Shown here one piece after another: positions 1-12,169 of a DNA stretch of 64,000 bases. Source of the DNA: Lunularia cruciata. Taxonomy: Eukaryota; Streptophyta; Marchantiopsida; Lunulariales; Lunulariaceae. The position numbers and the translations under genes are program-made. The stretch spans positions 37,944,001 to 38,008,000 of the forward strand of contig OX419757.1 of assembly GCA_948567375.1 (NCBI GenBank), given 5' to 3'. Below the pieces are notes generated by a model, which was not told the origin of the DNA, did no database searches, and saw only the letters and a list, made by a program, of their open reading frames with translations. The stretch's first letter is position 1. Every line of letters begins with the position of its first letter.

Positions 1-3
1 TGG

Positions 4-57
4 TTATAAGCACTCAAAGGCAGGCTCAGCTGTCCAATATCATACCTTCTTCTTGTT
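4..57. repeat. Short direct repeat, copy 1 (partner at 6,566-6,613)
   Basis: About 50 bases starting ataagcactcaaaggc recur in the same direction at 6,566-6,613 with a few mismatches. The two copies lie either side of the split Helitron and its insertions. They may be an old segmental duplication or ends of an unrecognised element. Confidence 0.6.
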
Positions 58-210
58 AGAAAAACACAGTCCCTAGGACCTCTCACAATAGCACATCACA
101 AACCACATTAAACAGAAATAAGAGGACAACAGGAGACAACGTGGTTCACTTCTTGTCCCGGAAGCTACCTCCACTGCTGAAATGAGGCTCTCGCCAGCTT
201 TCTAGAACTT

Positions 211-215
<5 letters not shown>

Positions 216-243
<28 letters not shown>
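216..243. repeat. (TA)n microsatellite
   Basis: An uninterrupted run of TA dinucleotides, about 14 units. The surrounding bases 244-700 show no gene or repeat that I recognise. Confidence 0.95.
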
Positions 244-246
<3 letters not shown>

Positions 247-718
247 ATAAAAAAATAAACAGGTCCATCATTGTCATCCACTTCTAGACAAGTGACAAAA
301 AACTGCCATCAGTTACGTTTGCTTTTGCCCTTGACCAGTCATCACTTATAACAAGCCAAACATAACAATTCTAACCTACGTATCATAGGTCAACTCAATG
401 AATAGGTATGTCTACTTTGCACCAAAGATAGGGTCTTCTTGAAAAATCCTACATAGAAAGAACAACTCAGAAAGGAGTAAAATAATTTTTTCCATTGCGT
501 CTCACTCACATATAGGTGAAAGTCAATATATCATAAAATAAGATTGCTGCACAAATACCATAGAGCTGAAGTGTCTCACCTAAAATTTTTCACCCCATTG
601 TTTCACTTCACAAGAGTGCCTCATTATAAACAATGTTCCACATTAAACCTATTTGACCATGTGTACTCTTTGACATTGGTTTGGTTGGTGTAGTCGCTAG
701 TGAAAAAGCTACATATAA

Positions 719-2290
719 TTAACCATGTAAAAACACACCCTCCAAAAGATGCAAAGAAACATGAAAGTGTGATTGGCCTTGAGCCTTACTTATAGTCATG
801 CTATAAGCAAGATGGAAAGGAAATTGACATTTGAAATTTGGAAAAGGTAATTCAGTATTTTCAATAATACACTTAATGCTTGGAATAAAAATAACATTAC
901 CTACAACTTTACCTATGAGAATTCTAGCATTGATACTCATCCTGTATATTGTGGATGATGAGATGAGTCCCATTGCATAGACCATAGAAGAATTCAAATT
1001 ATGCAAAAGGATAATAAGAGCCAGTTTGGATAGAAAGTTTGTGTGATGGCAACCCATTAACATCAAGAGTATTCAAATACTCAACAAGAATTGTTGCATC
1101 AGTTTTAACATCTGTTGCTTGATCAAAACTAAAGTAATAATGATTATCACTTGGTAATAACTCCAAAACAAACTCATTGGTCAATGAAACTTTAGCCTTT
1201 AGAGGAGCATAAATTGCAAGTTCACTCAAATATTCTTTGGTTGGAGCACATTCTTTTACTCCAAGGCAAACAACATTGCTAATATATTGTTTGTTACGCG
1301 AGGCACAACCATCATTTTTGGACAATGTACAAGCTTCCCATCATAAAAAGGAGATTGATATCACGAAGATCAAGAAGCCATTTAGAGAAATTTTTATTTT
1401 CACGATCATTATAGATAATATGTGCACCACCTACATGCATATTTTGTCCTAGATGGAAAATATCAATTGTTGATCATAATTTTGATTCCTTTATGGATGA
1501 AGAGATAATGCTTGCTCTTGTTCCCTTTGGTATAATAGGGAGGACTTGGAAAAAATCATTGGATAGAACAAAAAATATTCTACCAAAAGCAGTATCCTTA
1601 TCTATAAAATCATGCAATGTATGATCAATAGCTTCAAAAGCAAGTTTGTTAATTATTGGAACTTTATCCCAAAGAATCAACTTTGTTTGACATATTAATT
1701 CTACTAATTCACTTTGTTTTTTAATTCAACAAGTAGATATATGATCAAGTTCTATTGATATCTTGAAGTACGAATGAGTTGTGTGGTCTCCTTCAACTAA
1801 AAGTGCAGCAATGCCTAGGGAAACTACAGCAAGTGCAATATCCCCACATGACCTTATTGTCTTTAGACTTAAATTTCAATGTATGTCTTGTTTCACTAGG
1901 TCCATCAAGAAAAAAGAGTTGGATTTCTCTTGTTCTGTATGCATTAATAGCAACATCATCATATATAGCATGATGATAAATATGAAGGCCTAGAACTCCA
2001 ATCCTAATGTCTTCTTGAAATTGATTAATTGGATATTAAGCTCTGCTTCTATCAATGTATATTTTTCTAGATGTTCAAGAGGTACAATAGGAAATGGAAG
2101 ATTATAACTTTCAAGAGATTTGGTAAAATTTCCAAGAGACTTTTGCAAATAATGCAAACATAAAATTTCTATTTCTTCAAGAGAAGGATATTGGATACCA
2201 TATTATTGTAGAATAACTTTACAATCATCACAAATATATATTTTATATGTATCCCAAAGTGCATGTGGATCCACCAGGATACCAAAGGTA
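719..2290 (-). pseudogene. Helitron helicase pseudogene (PIF1-like helicase domain)
   Basis: Read on the minus strand from 2,290 down, the frames follow the PIF1-like helicase of plant Helitron transposons: LVDPHALWDTY, then a decayed Walker A region (LDGPSETRHT where DGPGGTGKT is usual), then WDKVPIINKLAFEAIDHTL and FGRIFFVLSNDFFQVLPI (Walker B region), then a YLNTLDVNGLPSHKLSIQ segment, and finally FPFHLAYSMTISKAQGQS near the C terminus. Helitron helicases unwind DNA during rolling-circle transposition. The gene is broken by several stops and frameshifts and its P-loop lysine context is altered, so it cannot be active. The Rep part of the same type of gene lies at 6,855-8,622 on the same strand. 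Assignment rests on motif order recalled from the family. Confidence 0.85.
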
Positions 2291-2329
2291 AGTATTGTTA
2301 CAAATTGAGCACATAATATTCCAACAGCT

Positions 2330-2650
2330 TTGTGACAACCCAATGCCAACAAACTAATAGTTTAAACTGTAAGAACAAGTCGTTCCTACAAGGATATGGG
2401 TTGGAATTGAGTAGGAATGAAGAACAAATATCCCAATGTATCTTATTGTCTATTCTTGACTGTTTAACATCTTGGGAAGAAACCACTCCCAAAAGAGTGC
2501 AGGGATACCCACAATAGCATCCTACAAAAAAGACAAATCAACAACCACTCAATCAAAAGATCTAATCAAACAAGCCCTTGATAGTGGTTGTACACTTCAC
2601 ACCAAAGGCCTCTTATTCTTGAAGAGTCTCTTTTACTTTGGTGGCTAGTC
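2330..2650 (-). repeat. Dispersed repeat R1, copy 1
   Basis: Shares with 8,800-9,130 and 47,195-47,492 the order: accaagt..., a gtttaac-tcttgg-gaaaccact core, then cccca/ccaaaggc. This copy is the most diverged. In all full copies R1 has the same + orientation. Copies 1 and 2 lie just downstream, in the minus sense, of ORFX relics, so R1 may be the 3' end or LTR of the ORFX elements. That is inference. Bases 2,650-3,360 after it show nothing I can name. Confidence 0.5.
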
Positions 2651-3364
2651 CCTACCCGTAGGTATATTTTGAGGCAAAGGTTCTTTCACCCTGATGCAAT
2701 CGCTGATCACATGCATCTCTTTTCAAAAATTGCAATCCCAACAAAATAAAAAATCAACTATCTACTTGGCTTTTCTAGGCCATGGTACTCTCAATGCTTC
2801 ATCATTTTGAGAACCCTTCCTCACATTGACTTGCTTGTTTAGAATGTCAAGGGTAACTTCCTTGATAATGTTCAAATTTCTTACCTAAGTACTCAAGCAC
2901 TCATTCCCACTAAATGTCAAGTGTAAATTCCTTTATTCAATGCAAATTTCATAAGTAGGTATAAAGCACACATTCCTACTGCAAGATTCTTCACCTCTAC
3001 TTGACCAAGTATGCAATCAAATAGATAGTGCCACTGACAATAGAGTTATGTCAATCAAGTGCATGCTCATTTGTTGTGGGCATAGGGTTTGGCTGTGGCC
3101 CTATCTCTTCTTCTTCCTAAACTTCTTCTTCTTCATCTTCCTCCTCTTCCTGCAAGAGGATTTTTCTCATTCTCATGGTGGCCTTTGCCTTTGGCCTGGC
3201 AAGGGTAGCGGTTTGTTTCTTGGTTATTGGTTCCATAGTGATTTCTTCCTACCTCTGCTTCTCAAAGCTAAAGGTATTGTAGGCTTCCTTCACTCCAAGT
3301 ATTTTCTTGTATGTGCAAACTCAACATCCACTTTTGTATATTTGTGCATCATCAACACTCGTTC

Positions 3365-3750
3365 CTAAGGTTTGTCAAATAGTCCTTTTGGGAAGAAGTG
3401 GTTGGGGTACTTCTTCTTTTCTTTGGTGGTCAGAAATCCAATGCCCAAGTAAAAATGAACAATGAAGGGAGAGATGAGAGTCACATTGCCTTCTTTGTTC
3501 ATTGATCTTGCAAGCTCTCTTGTTCTAGCCCTAAACATTAGTGTCCAATTCACAAGTCTTCCTTAGTACAAATACTCAAAGAAGATAGCCTAGCTAATAT
3601 TAAAATAAGTTGTTTGTTTGGATTTGAACAACTTCATGAATTATTTCTACCAAGATCATTTTAGGGATCAATTCCAGGGACATGAAAACCATTGTTGGTC
3701 TTTTTATAACAAAATGTGGACTTGAATTTGGCCTTGAAGGTCAAGTTGGG
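3365..3750 (-). pseudogene. ORFX pseudogene, central domain (retroelement-associated, unknown)
   Basis: Minus-strand frames match the well-preserved ORFX at 61,813-63,999. The segment KKTNNGFHV parallels PQTTNGYKV there, FKSKQTTY parallels FKPEQTTY, VNWTLMFRARTREL parallels VNWAKCFHHRTRQM, and SPFIVHFYLGIGFLTTKEK parallels APFAAHFYFGLNLLSEDE. The order is the same along about 125 residues. Stops and at least two frameshifts separate the pieces. The function is unknown. The conserved block looks like a folded helical domain, and the C-terminal coiled coil of ORFX is missing here. Confidence 0.7.
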
Positions 3751-4954
3751 TCAAGTCCAAATGCTATCTAGAGTCATGCCTTCAGAGTGAGAATTACTAA
3801 GTTCCAGCACTTTCTGCCAATTCTCTTCTATTCTGTCCATGCAAAAGGATTTCCTCTCAAGTTAATCAACTTGGGATCCCGATTGTCACAAATTTCATAC
3901 AACATAGCATGATTGCTCAATTCCTAATTCCATAGCAATAATTCAGTTTCTTAATGTGAACTAACTCCTGTTTGTAGTACAATCCCCACTTGACTAACCA
4001 TGGGGACTTAATGATGAAATCTAGAGCCTTGCACATCTTTGGTGATGCAAACTTGGTTGCTACTTCCTTTCATTTCTGTCCTCTCATATTCCCTGCTCTC
4101 ATTTGCCCTTTCTAATTCCCTTCATGCAATCTCCTTCTTCTTGAAACTCACAAGTCCAAGCCAAGGGAGAAGGTAGAATGGCTGATCTCACTGAGATGAA
4201 TTGTGAAAAATTGAAGGGATTTCTCTATCTAGATTAATATTTATCCTATTAGTTCAACCATTACAACCTTTCAGTAAGTGCGCCCTTTGTTGAGCCATCA
4301 CTACCTGCACGTGTGAACTTCCCAATGGTATACATAATGGTTCTTGATCTGTCTATGCTGTCTTTATGCAGGTTACTTCAAGCCAAAGGTCTTCCCAAGA
4401 CAAACTACTATTTTCAGTGCAAAGACCTTCCAGCGCAAAGGGCTTCCTTGCCAAAGGTTCTCATAGTTGACCAATTTTCTGCTGTTTTTTTACTAGCTAA
4501 CTATCCTTATACTTCTTCTAGATAGAATCGACAAAAAAATAAAATCTAAAAATGTTGTGTAGGCAGAGGTGCGTTGTTACAAGTTTCATTCAAACATTGA
4601 ATCCACTCTTCATCAAATTATATAACCCAAGTGCAACATATGCAGCTTAGAATGTATCGTCTATGTATCCATCCATAATATGAAGATGCTAAATGAAATA
4701 AGACCTTTAACTTTATCTAGTAAACTACATAAAAGACATCTTTTACTTGCACAAGGATTAACAAATTAAAGATAACCAACTGCAACCTGGCATACATATA
4801 GTCCGTTTTTGTAGTATTATTCTGCACCAATTTTGAAGTGAAATCAGAATAGGTAATTTCTTTAGCTCTTGGAAATTCAATTGTTAGCCTTGAAATATTC
4901 TATTAATTTTTTCTTGTTTTGCTATATGGTAATTGTCTCAAAATACTGGTACTA

Positions 4955-5506
4955 TCATTATACATATGCAAATTTTCATATAAGGACATGATTTTGAAAG
5001 ATATTATAGATACAGCATGATTTGGAAGTAATTTCCAATAGGGGCATGATTTTGTGAAATAACACCAAATCAGTGCATATTCACGTGTTGCATTTGTTGC
5101 GTTGCATTTTTTGTGGTGAGTGATTCTAGTTTGTTGGTCTTGTGGGAATCTAGTTAATGTGAAAACAAACAATGGATTGAAAACAAAAAATCCCAAGTTG
5201 GGAACTATGTCGTGAACGTTGGGCAGGGGAGTGGAGCGTTTGAAAGTAGACAAGTACTTTAGCAATCCCTTTTTGTGATTGAATAGAGTGTTGTATCTTT
5301 TCAAGTGCAAGGTAGGGAGGAATGGTAAGGAAGGGATAACAAGAGTGGATTGAAAGGGATTTGATGCTTCTAAGATCATTTTTAAATGCAATGTGCAAAT
5401 ATGCACTGATCTCTAAACGGTTGGAAATTATTTCCAAATCATGCACTTATCTGTAATATCTTTCAAAAGCATACCCTTATATGAAAATTCCAGCTATATA
5501 TAACAT
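4955..5506. mobile_element. Foldback / MITE-like element with ~140-bp terminal inverted repeats
   Basis: The left end (4,955-5,094) and right end (5,366-5,506) are imperfect inverted copies. Shared blocks include aattttcatataagg, gaaagatattat, tttggaa.taatttcc and tcagtgcatatt, each found reverse-complemented on the other side in mirrored order. The interior of about 270 bases has no coding signal I trust. No transposase is present, so it is non-autonomous. I could not fix the target-site duplication. Confidence 0.7.
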
Positions 5507-5509
5507 GAT

Positions 5510-6560
5510 GGTCATAAAACTTATGGACTACATGTCATCTTACAACCCGGTGAACCATGATGCATTTTAAAAGAACAAAATTTCCAAGACCTTCTGATGC
5601 AAAAATATACCTTCCATCAAGAAACTGTCGGCCTTCATCACGTTCTTGATTTTTTTTTACCATTAATTGCATGTCGCTCAAGAACAACGGTTGCTCGATC
5701 GCGAACTTATTATACATATTTATAAATATATTTGACTGTAGAGATAGAAGAAGTTATATGCAAACCAGAAATATAAATCGTCAAAGAAATCATGTCAGAC
5801 CTCAAATGTAACATTGTTGAGAACATTTCTTTGTTCTTAATCACAGGCATGTAGCAAGCGTATCACTATCTGAATTTTGTCTAGCTGAACTCATTCTCTC
5901 TAGAAACCATCTCCTGCTGCTAGCCAACAAAATTCAGTTCCTAGATGCTTCCGAACGATGAAAAGCTTTTGACAACCTTTTGAGATTCTAAAACCGTAGA
6001 GAGTAGAACAGTAAAATCTGCAGAGTTTGAGAAGTTCGAGCAGTTGGGGAATAGTAGTAGTAATACATCATATGAGGGAACATAAGTAGGATCGGATGGA
6101 AGAAGGCTCAAAAATATTTCAATCTTAATCTCAATCCTGTGATAGTGATAGTAATATGAGCAAATAAAAATAAAAGAGAATAAATAATACAGTACAATAT
6201 GCAATGAATATAACAGTACAAAATATTAGTCACAACTTGACTTGTGTCGACTTCACATAGGGATGCACAGCTCAAGTAAGCAATGAGGTTTTTACTTAAC
6301 TTGAACCAATCGACAGATGAAACATGATTCTGAATTGCAATATCTGCCAAACGTTACGGGACCGAGCTATTTCCTCAGTGTTAGTGAACCTTACAAATAT
6401 AATCGCACCAGAAGATCTTTGATACAGAATCAAGAACCATGAATGATTCCAGATTAAATGGCTACAGCTAGCGAGCAAAATTCCATTTCCTATTATTTAT
6501 GACATCAAAGTTCAAGCAATTCATCTTTATTCAAGAGCATGTAAAATCCAGTATTCTACT
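5510..6560. other. No recognised gene
   Basis: AT-rich sequence with only short frames. I see no domain and no clear repeat. Confidence 0.5.
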
Positions 6561-6565
6561 TGAAT

Positions 6566-6613
6566 GATAAGCACTCAAAGGTAGGCTCGGTTGTCAAAAT
6601 CATACCTTCTTTT
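6566..6613. repeat. Short direct repeat, copy 2 (partner at 4-57)
   Basis: Begins gataagcactcaaaggtagg and continues through ggttgtcaaaatcataccttct, matching the window start in the same orientation with small gaps. Confidence 0.6.
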
Positions 6614-6854
6614 AACAAACTCAAATTGCAAATTGACAAGCAAGTAAAAGATAATGAATATACAGTACTATACAATGGAACATGTACCGGTTGTATACGA
6701 GTAGTCTGAAGAGACAATAAAAGAATCCAAGATTAAATGAAATTGAAGGAGATAGAACACTTAAGATTTCTACAATTGCTGCAAGTTTATAACATATTCA
6801 AAGGAATAAAATAGTGAAAAAGAATAAATATATTATAATGTTCATAGATAGATT

Positions 6855-8622
6855 ATTCACCTCCACATTGATATGAGTGTTATATTTGGTAGTCAAATAG
6901 ATGTCACGGGCACAATCCACATGTTATCAACAACTGTGCCTTTTGGGTCAATGTAATCATGAAATTTCCATCTGTTGTAGAGAGAATATCCATTTTCATT
7001 ACATTGCATTTGAGTGGATTTGCTACTAAAATTGAGTGGATACATTTTCTTTCCTCCATACACAGGGCATTTGGATTATTATTGCCGCATAGACCACGAA
7101 TCAAAAAAAATTTAACCTTCTCATTATGCTTCAAGGTAACAAATTGGATCAGGAATCTCAACAAACACCATGGAATTTTAATCTTTAGGAATGTGCATCT
7201 TAGAAGTTTCATCTAAAATCAATAACACATGAGCATGGAGTAGCTTCTGTTTTGAAATTCAATAACAAAAATCTTTGCTACAACTTACCAAGAACTCCTT
7301 TTTTAATATCCTGCAGAAGCTCAAAAAGTTTCAAATGGAAGACTTGACTTACTAACTCTGGACAATCTTTTGGGACTTGTCACGGAAGGAGTGCATCTGC
7401 AATTTATTTTCACTTTGGATCGCCTGTAAATGTAATAAAAAGATCTGGTTTACCAAACTTATGTACCAAGCCATTGTATCTTGGTAAAGTTAAGATCTGG
7501 CATGTTCACCTCCTTGAAAGGCTGAAGGCAAAATCCATCATTGGCAAAAATTATGCCATATGGTATGGTCACCAGCAAGCAATGCATCATGAAGTCCATT
7601 GTATAACTCACAATGAAGTTTTGATTGGTTCTCATGGACATATTTCAATCAATTTTTTTCAATACATGCATAAGTATCAACAATAAATTATTGCAAAAGC
7701 CTTCAGGCTAATAGAATAGGCATTGCATTGCTATGATGTTGTAATAAATAGGCATCATATTGTAACATAATAACATGTTTAAAATCTCATCTACCACATA
7801 CAGCATCAATGTCTTGTTGAACAAAGCCATTCCCATCCCTTTTAAAGCCATTTAGAAGAATATTTTTTTTCCATCCTTGACGGCCATTTTGAAATAACAG
7901 AACATAATGCAATAGTTCCTATGAAGTATGCAAAGGAGATATTCGTTAAAGATATTCATAAGTAGATTCTAAAATAATATAACGTGTACCTCCTTGTTTG
8001 CCATCTCTTCCAACCATAATTACACCAATTTCATAGACAGTTGGTGCATTATGGCAATGCAAGTAAATCTGATGATTGTTTATAAGGCAGATACTTAATT
8101 TTATTGCACATTTGCTTCAAATCCTCTGATGTGAATTTTTAAATAAACAGGCATATGAGTTATAAATAGATAATATTGTTTTCAATGATTTCATTTGATT
8201 TTTGTTTAACTATGTGAAATTTGTCATACGCACAAAAATTTCAATTTGGGAATTATTGATGTAAACTTGTGCAAACTTTGGCATCTGCCCTTCATGTGGA
8301 AGAACATTACTTATCCTACAATAAAGCTCACTGCAAATTTGGAAAGTATAATTTCCTTGTGCAAACTATATGTTAATATTTGCACCAAGAGACTAACAAG
8401 CAAATGCATTATTGTATGCATGGATATGTGTACTAAACTCTTTTGCCTAAGCTTCATCACTAACCAAAAGCTTATTAAGAGGCTAAGTGGTGCTAGCAAT
8501 GGAGGAAGAGTAAACTTATCTTGTTCACAACAAAATGTAAATTTAGGTAGGGCACAAAAAAATGTACCTACTCTTTCTTCATTAAAATAAAGAGCTCTAA
8601 AATGAGTAAAAACTATAGTCAT
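6855..8622 (-). pseudogene. Helitron Rep/helicase pseudogene, N-terminal half
   Basis: On the minus strand the order follows the N-terminal part of Helitron proteins. At 8,622-8,311: HFRALYFNEERVG, then ALPKFTFCCEQDKFTLPPL, matching the cysteine-bearing segment before the Rep domain. At about 7,640-7,460: MMHCLLVTIPYGIIFANDG, the HYPLLFPYG region. At 7,212-6,904: GLCGNNNPNALCM followed by a KC residue pair, the GPCG-NP-CM motif. At about 6,880: KYNTHINVEV, the HINVE motif at the edge of the Rep nuclease. The match then stops abruptly near 6,855, and the helicase half resumes only at 2,290. There are many frameshifts. Rep is the HUH nickase of rolling-circle transposition; the catalytic tyrosines should lie beyond the break and are not seen. 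Confidence 0.85.
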
Positions 8623-8799
8623 AAGCTCTAAGACATGGCTAAACCCATGTTGCTTCCATCAAACTCACAATGTGCAATAAGGAATCTATCAACTTGCTTA
8701 GTTTCTTCTTGCTCATCAAGGAGAAGCATGGCATGGAAAGAAACTTCTATTGAACATTGAGTTTCTCTTTCTCCATTTGAGGCAGTGACCCTATAATAA

Positions 8800-9130
8800 C
8801 CAAGTGTAAAAATACTAATAATAAATGGTAAAAACAAGTTGATCCCACAAAGACCCAAGTCGAGAACTGGCTAGAAGTGAAGAGAAAGTGTCACAAGTTG
8901 CAATTTGTTTAGTGTTTGCTGTTTAACCTCTTGGGCAGAAACCAATCCTAGTATGAGGGTAGAAGAACCCACTATGACACTCTACAGAAACCTGAAATTC
9001 TCCTAGATCACTCTCAAAAGTACTTGTAACCAAAGTTACCTTACAGGTCATGGTGCACTTTGCCCCGAAGCCTCCAACCTTGATAGCATGTTCTACTCTT
9101 CCCCAAAGGCATACCACCAAAGGGGCTTAA
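8800..9130 (-). repeat. Dispersed repeat R1, copy 2
   Basis: Very similar to 47,195-47,492: both hold gaagagaaagt.tcacaagtt, ttaacct.ttgggc, gcctccaaccttgatagcat and cttccccaaaggc in that order. On the minus strand both give a short frame containing CLWGR.EHAIKVGGF, with no known match. It lies downstream, in the minus sense, of the coiled-coil ORFX fragment at 9,850-10,450. Bases 9,130-9,850 continue as unassigned element-like sequence. Confidence 0.7.
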
Positions 9131-9849
9131 CTGGCAAGCAAATGTCCCAGAATCTTGATTCCATGCTATTGATTGCACTTAGGACCAATTAAATCCATCA
9201 TTGGGACACTTTTCACATTCATCCTCCAATTGTCAACCCTTCCTCTCGGATTCAACAACTGCAATCCTTTATCAAGATTCATACCTCTACATTGGCAATA
9301 GCATTGAAAGCTAGACACTAGGTGAATACATATTGATCAAACTGGACTTTGGTGTGATACAAAGTTGTGTGGTAAAGTGGACTTGTTGATTATTGGGTCC
9401 AAGCCTTATTACTTACAGTTTCCTACTACTACTCCACTTTGCCCTGAAGTGTCTTGGATGGCTAAGTGGGTTCCTCACCAAACCTAACTAGTCTGCTGCC
9501 GCCACCAATTATGGTCTAATTTGTATCTTATTACTCTTCAATGCTTCATGAGACTTTGTCAAGTGATAGAGAAGCTGTCAATTCTTCCCTAGGTATGTGC
9601 TGCAAGTAAAGATTGTCTACCTAAGCTACCACACCAAATTGTTTTTTGGCTGGAACACGGCAGAATGCCATTTGCTCTAAAAACCATACTGAAAAACCAT
9701 ACTGGGTTGAACCCTCTGGTCTTATTCCTAGTTTACAAATGTAAAAAGTATATCTGCATCTAAGAGGATGGGTTGGGAGTTGTTGCAAGAAAATAATAGA
9801 GTCTATCAACAATAATTGGGAAAGATCAAAGGATGTACACTAATCTAAT

Positions 9850-10450
9850 GCTATGATTTCTTCTTCTATCTCAGGTTCCTTTGCCACCCCACTATGTTGA
9901 GAAGAGCATCCTCTGCCCTTGAGTTGTCAGAGAATCTCCTTGGTGTGCTACTTGCAATCAGCAAATTTCAATAGATAGGAAGTATGAACTTCATTGAATT
10001 TCCTATCTGTATGGCTTTGAAGAAGAAGAGCCTTATGTACCTGAAACCTCAGTTCATGGATCTTGGCATTCATATCTCTCCTCTGGTTTTCTCTTGGAGC
10101 AGCTCCACCAATTGAGCTCAGATTTATTTCACTTGTTAGAATCCTTCCTTCATCTTCTCTTCAGTCTATAGGCACTTCCCTTGAAATTCCTCCTCGAATG
10201 CCTTGTGCATTTACTCTCATTCTTCTTCCTTCTTGATGGCCAAATTCCACTTGTTAGATTGGGCTTCCAATTGCATGGATACCTCCTTTTGATATTTGAG
10301 CAATTGGAGATCCAAAGTTGAATTCCTGACCTTTGTAACATTCAACTCTTGGCGCAGGCCCCACACCTCCTTGTCTTGAGCTTGTAGCTGGTCCTCATAA
10401 TTCAGCTAAATCTCCTTCTCCATTTGCAGCTTCCCTGGAGTATGCGTTTG
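9850..10450 (-). pseudogene. ORFX pseudogene, coiled-coil region
   Basis: A minus-strand frame reads as a charged heptad-like protein, with LNYEDQLQAQDKEVWGLRQE, then a KVRNSTLDLQLLKYQKEV stretch, then NKWNLAIKKEEE. It aligns in order with the coiled coil of the intact-looking ORFX at 63.1-63.4 kb (KVSNVRVENVHFKAMN, then DQAWQRELASRQEEEE). Several stops break it. It probably belongs to the same kind of element as the fragment at 3,365-3,750, but the two pieces are not contiguous. Confidence 0.6.
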
Positions 10451-10879
10451 AATCATAAATTCCCCTGGAGTTACAGAACCAAAGTGGCATTCGGCTGGGA
10501 AGATATTACAAACCCCCTAGAAACTACTTACAGTGCAAAAGTACTTTGGCTTCCTTCCTACTTTACTAGTTGACAAGGAACTTGTTCTTATATAATGTTG
10601 TACTTGCCCCAAAGGGACTTAATGACTAAGAAAATGACCAAGTAACCGTCTATCTAATCCTACGCCATTCACTTGTAATTCCAATCCTATCTTAGTTTCT
10701 CTGCTTTGGATTTTGATTCTGTCTCATGCTTATAGAACTAACTATTTAAGTTTATGACGTGTGTCAGGGAAGGTGTCAAGTCTTCCACTAAAGTCTACTT
10801 TGACTTTGTCTTCCCTAGACTTACTACACCAAAGTGGCACTCAACCAAAGGATATTGTACATGGCCAAAGTCTGTTTTT

Positions 10880-11320
10880 TCAGATACCACAGAAAAGGCA
10901 AAGGCATTCTTCCTAAAGTTGAGGTGCAAGGCCAAAGTCCTTTTGCCTACTTCCTATCTCACAATCTACAAGAAACTTCCTTAACAACAAAGTCTTGCAC
11001 AAAACAAAGTCATTCCCCTAGAAATATTTACAAGGTGAAGGTATTCCTCCACGAAGTTATGTACAATGCCAAAGTCCTTCCTCCAGGAAGGCATGAACAA
11101 CAACAAAGTCTTCCTCCTGAAGTTCTGCACAAGGCCAAAGTCTTCCTCCATGAACGTATGTACAACGCCAAAGTCCCTCCTTCTTGAATTTATGTAAAAT
11201 GCTGAGGTCCTTTCTCCTTGAAACTGTACAAAGCCAAAATTTTCCTCCAGAAGTTCTTCACAAGGCAGAAGTCTTCCTCCTGAATATTTACAATGCCTAA
11301 TCTTTCCTCCTTGACTTCTT
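10880..11320 (+). repeat. Degenerate ~34-bp minisatellite
   Basis: Eight or more degenerate units built on a core like tacaa.gccaaagtcttcctcc, spaced about 32-36 bases apart. The units are clearest between 11,020 and 11,300. They give a short repetitive frame (AKVFLHE, AKVLPPG, AKVFLHE, AKVPPS) that is most likely a by-product of the repeat. Bases 11,320-12,080 after it hold nothing I recognise. Confidence 0.7.
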
Positions 11321-12086
11321 CTAAAACTTCAATTGCTTGTAACGCTTATTAAAGAACTTCAAAATCTACAAATTTTTTTTCAATGGAAAGCCCTCAAGAA
11401 GGCTCTTCCAACAAGACCCCCATCACTTCATTTAGACACATAACCACAGAGATATCAGCTCCTGAAGTGCATGCAGCAAAAGTCCATTGAGAACAAAACT
11501 CTTCAGAGTAGGGTCCTTAAGAGAAATGACTTCTTTGGTGGCTGGGTGGTTAATATTCTCATGTGAGAACTCTTGGTTGGGCACCAACTATTCTTGGTAG
11601 CAGTCTTTTGTCTTTGGGGCTGAAGGTGATCAGGGCCTAAAGTCTTCCAGACCATCCCCTTGGTACCTTGGCATGCATAAGGGTAAAGCTGAATAATACC
11701 CAGTTGAGAGGTTTCTCACCCACACATAACAATATGCTTCTTCATCTCTAACAAGAAGGTAGAAAAATAGAACAAAATTGCACTTTCGGGAAGACACATA
11801 TGGACACCACACTCACTACAGGTTACAGAAAGTTGGAAATGAGATACACTTTCTTCATTTCTTTGATTAGCATAATGCTCTAGCCTAAGCCAAGTGCAAC
11901 ATTGACTTGTATACTTGCAAGTCCAGCAGTTTGCCCAATTTCCTCATTTCTTGAGAGAGAAGCTCGTTCCTCGTTTCTTTGGACAGCATTCTGCCTCTTG
12001 TGAGGTGGTTGTACGAACTCTAATTTTTTCTACCATCTATTGGATTTCAAGTTTTAGATTTGTAGGAAAAAGGGATATTCCAAAAG

Positions 12087-12151
12087 GTGTCTAGTTTCTA
12101 CTATATAAAGTTGTTGGTACCCAACAACTTTATATAGTAGAAACTAGACAC
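12087..12151. repeat. Perfect 31-bp-arm palindrome with 3-nt loop
   Basis: The left arm 12,087-12,117 and the right arm 12,121-12,151 are exact reverse complements separated by tac. Each arm contains tactatataaag, a TATA-like string. It lies directly before a tandem array. It may be a recent inverted duplication, paired element termini, or a hairpin formed in replication. Confidence 0.95.
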
Positions 12152-12169
12152 GAAACTCTACACGCCAGA

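Noticed and set aside
3048-3368. 106-residue hydrophobic, Phe/Leu-rich frame that looks like a membrane protein
   Set aside because: It is the complement of a Glu/Lys-rich stretch next to the minus-strand ORFX relic; CT-rich low complexity explains it.
10834-11187. 117-residue repetitive frame
   Set aside because: Explained by the ~34-bp minisatellite; units vary in length and break the frame.
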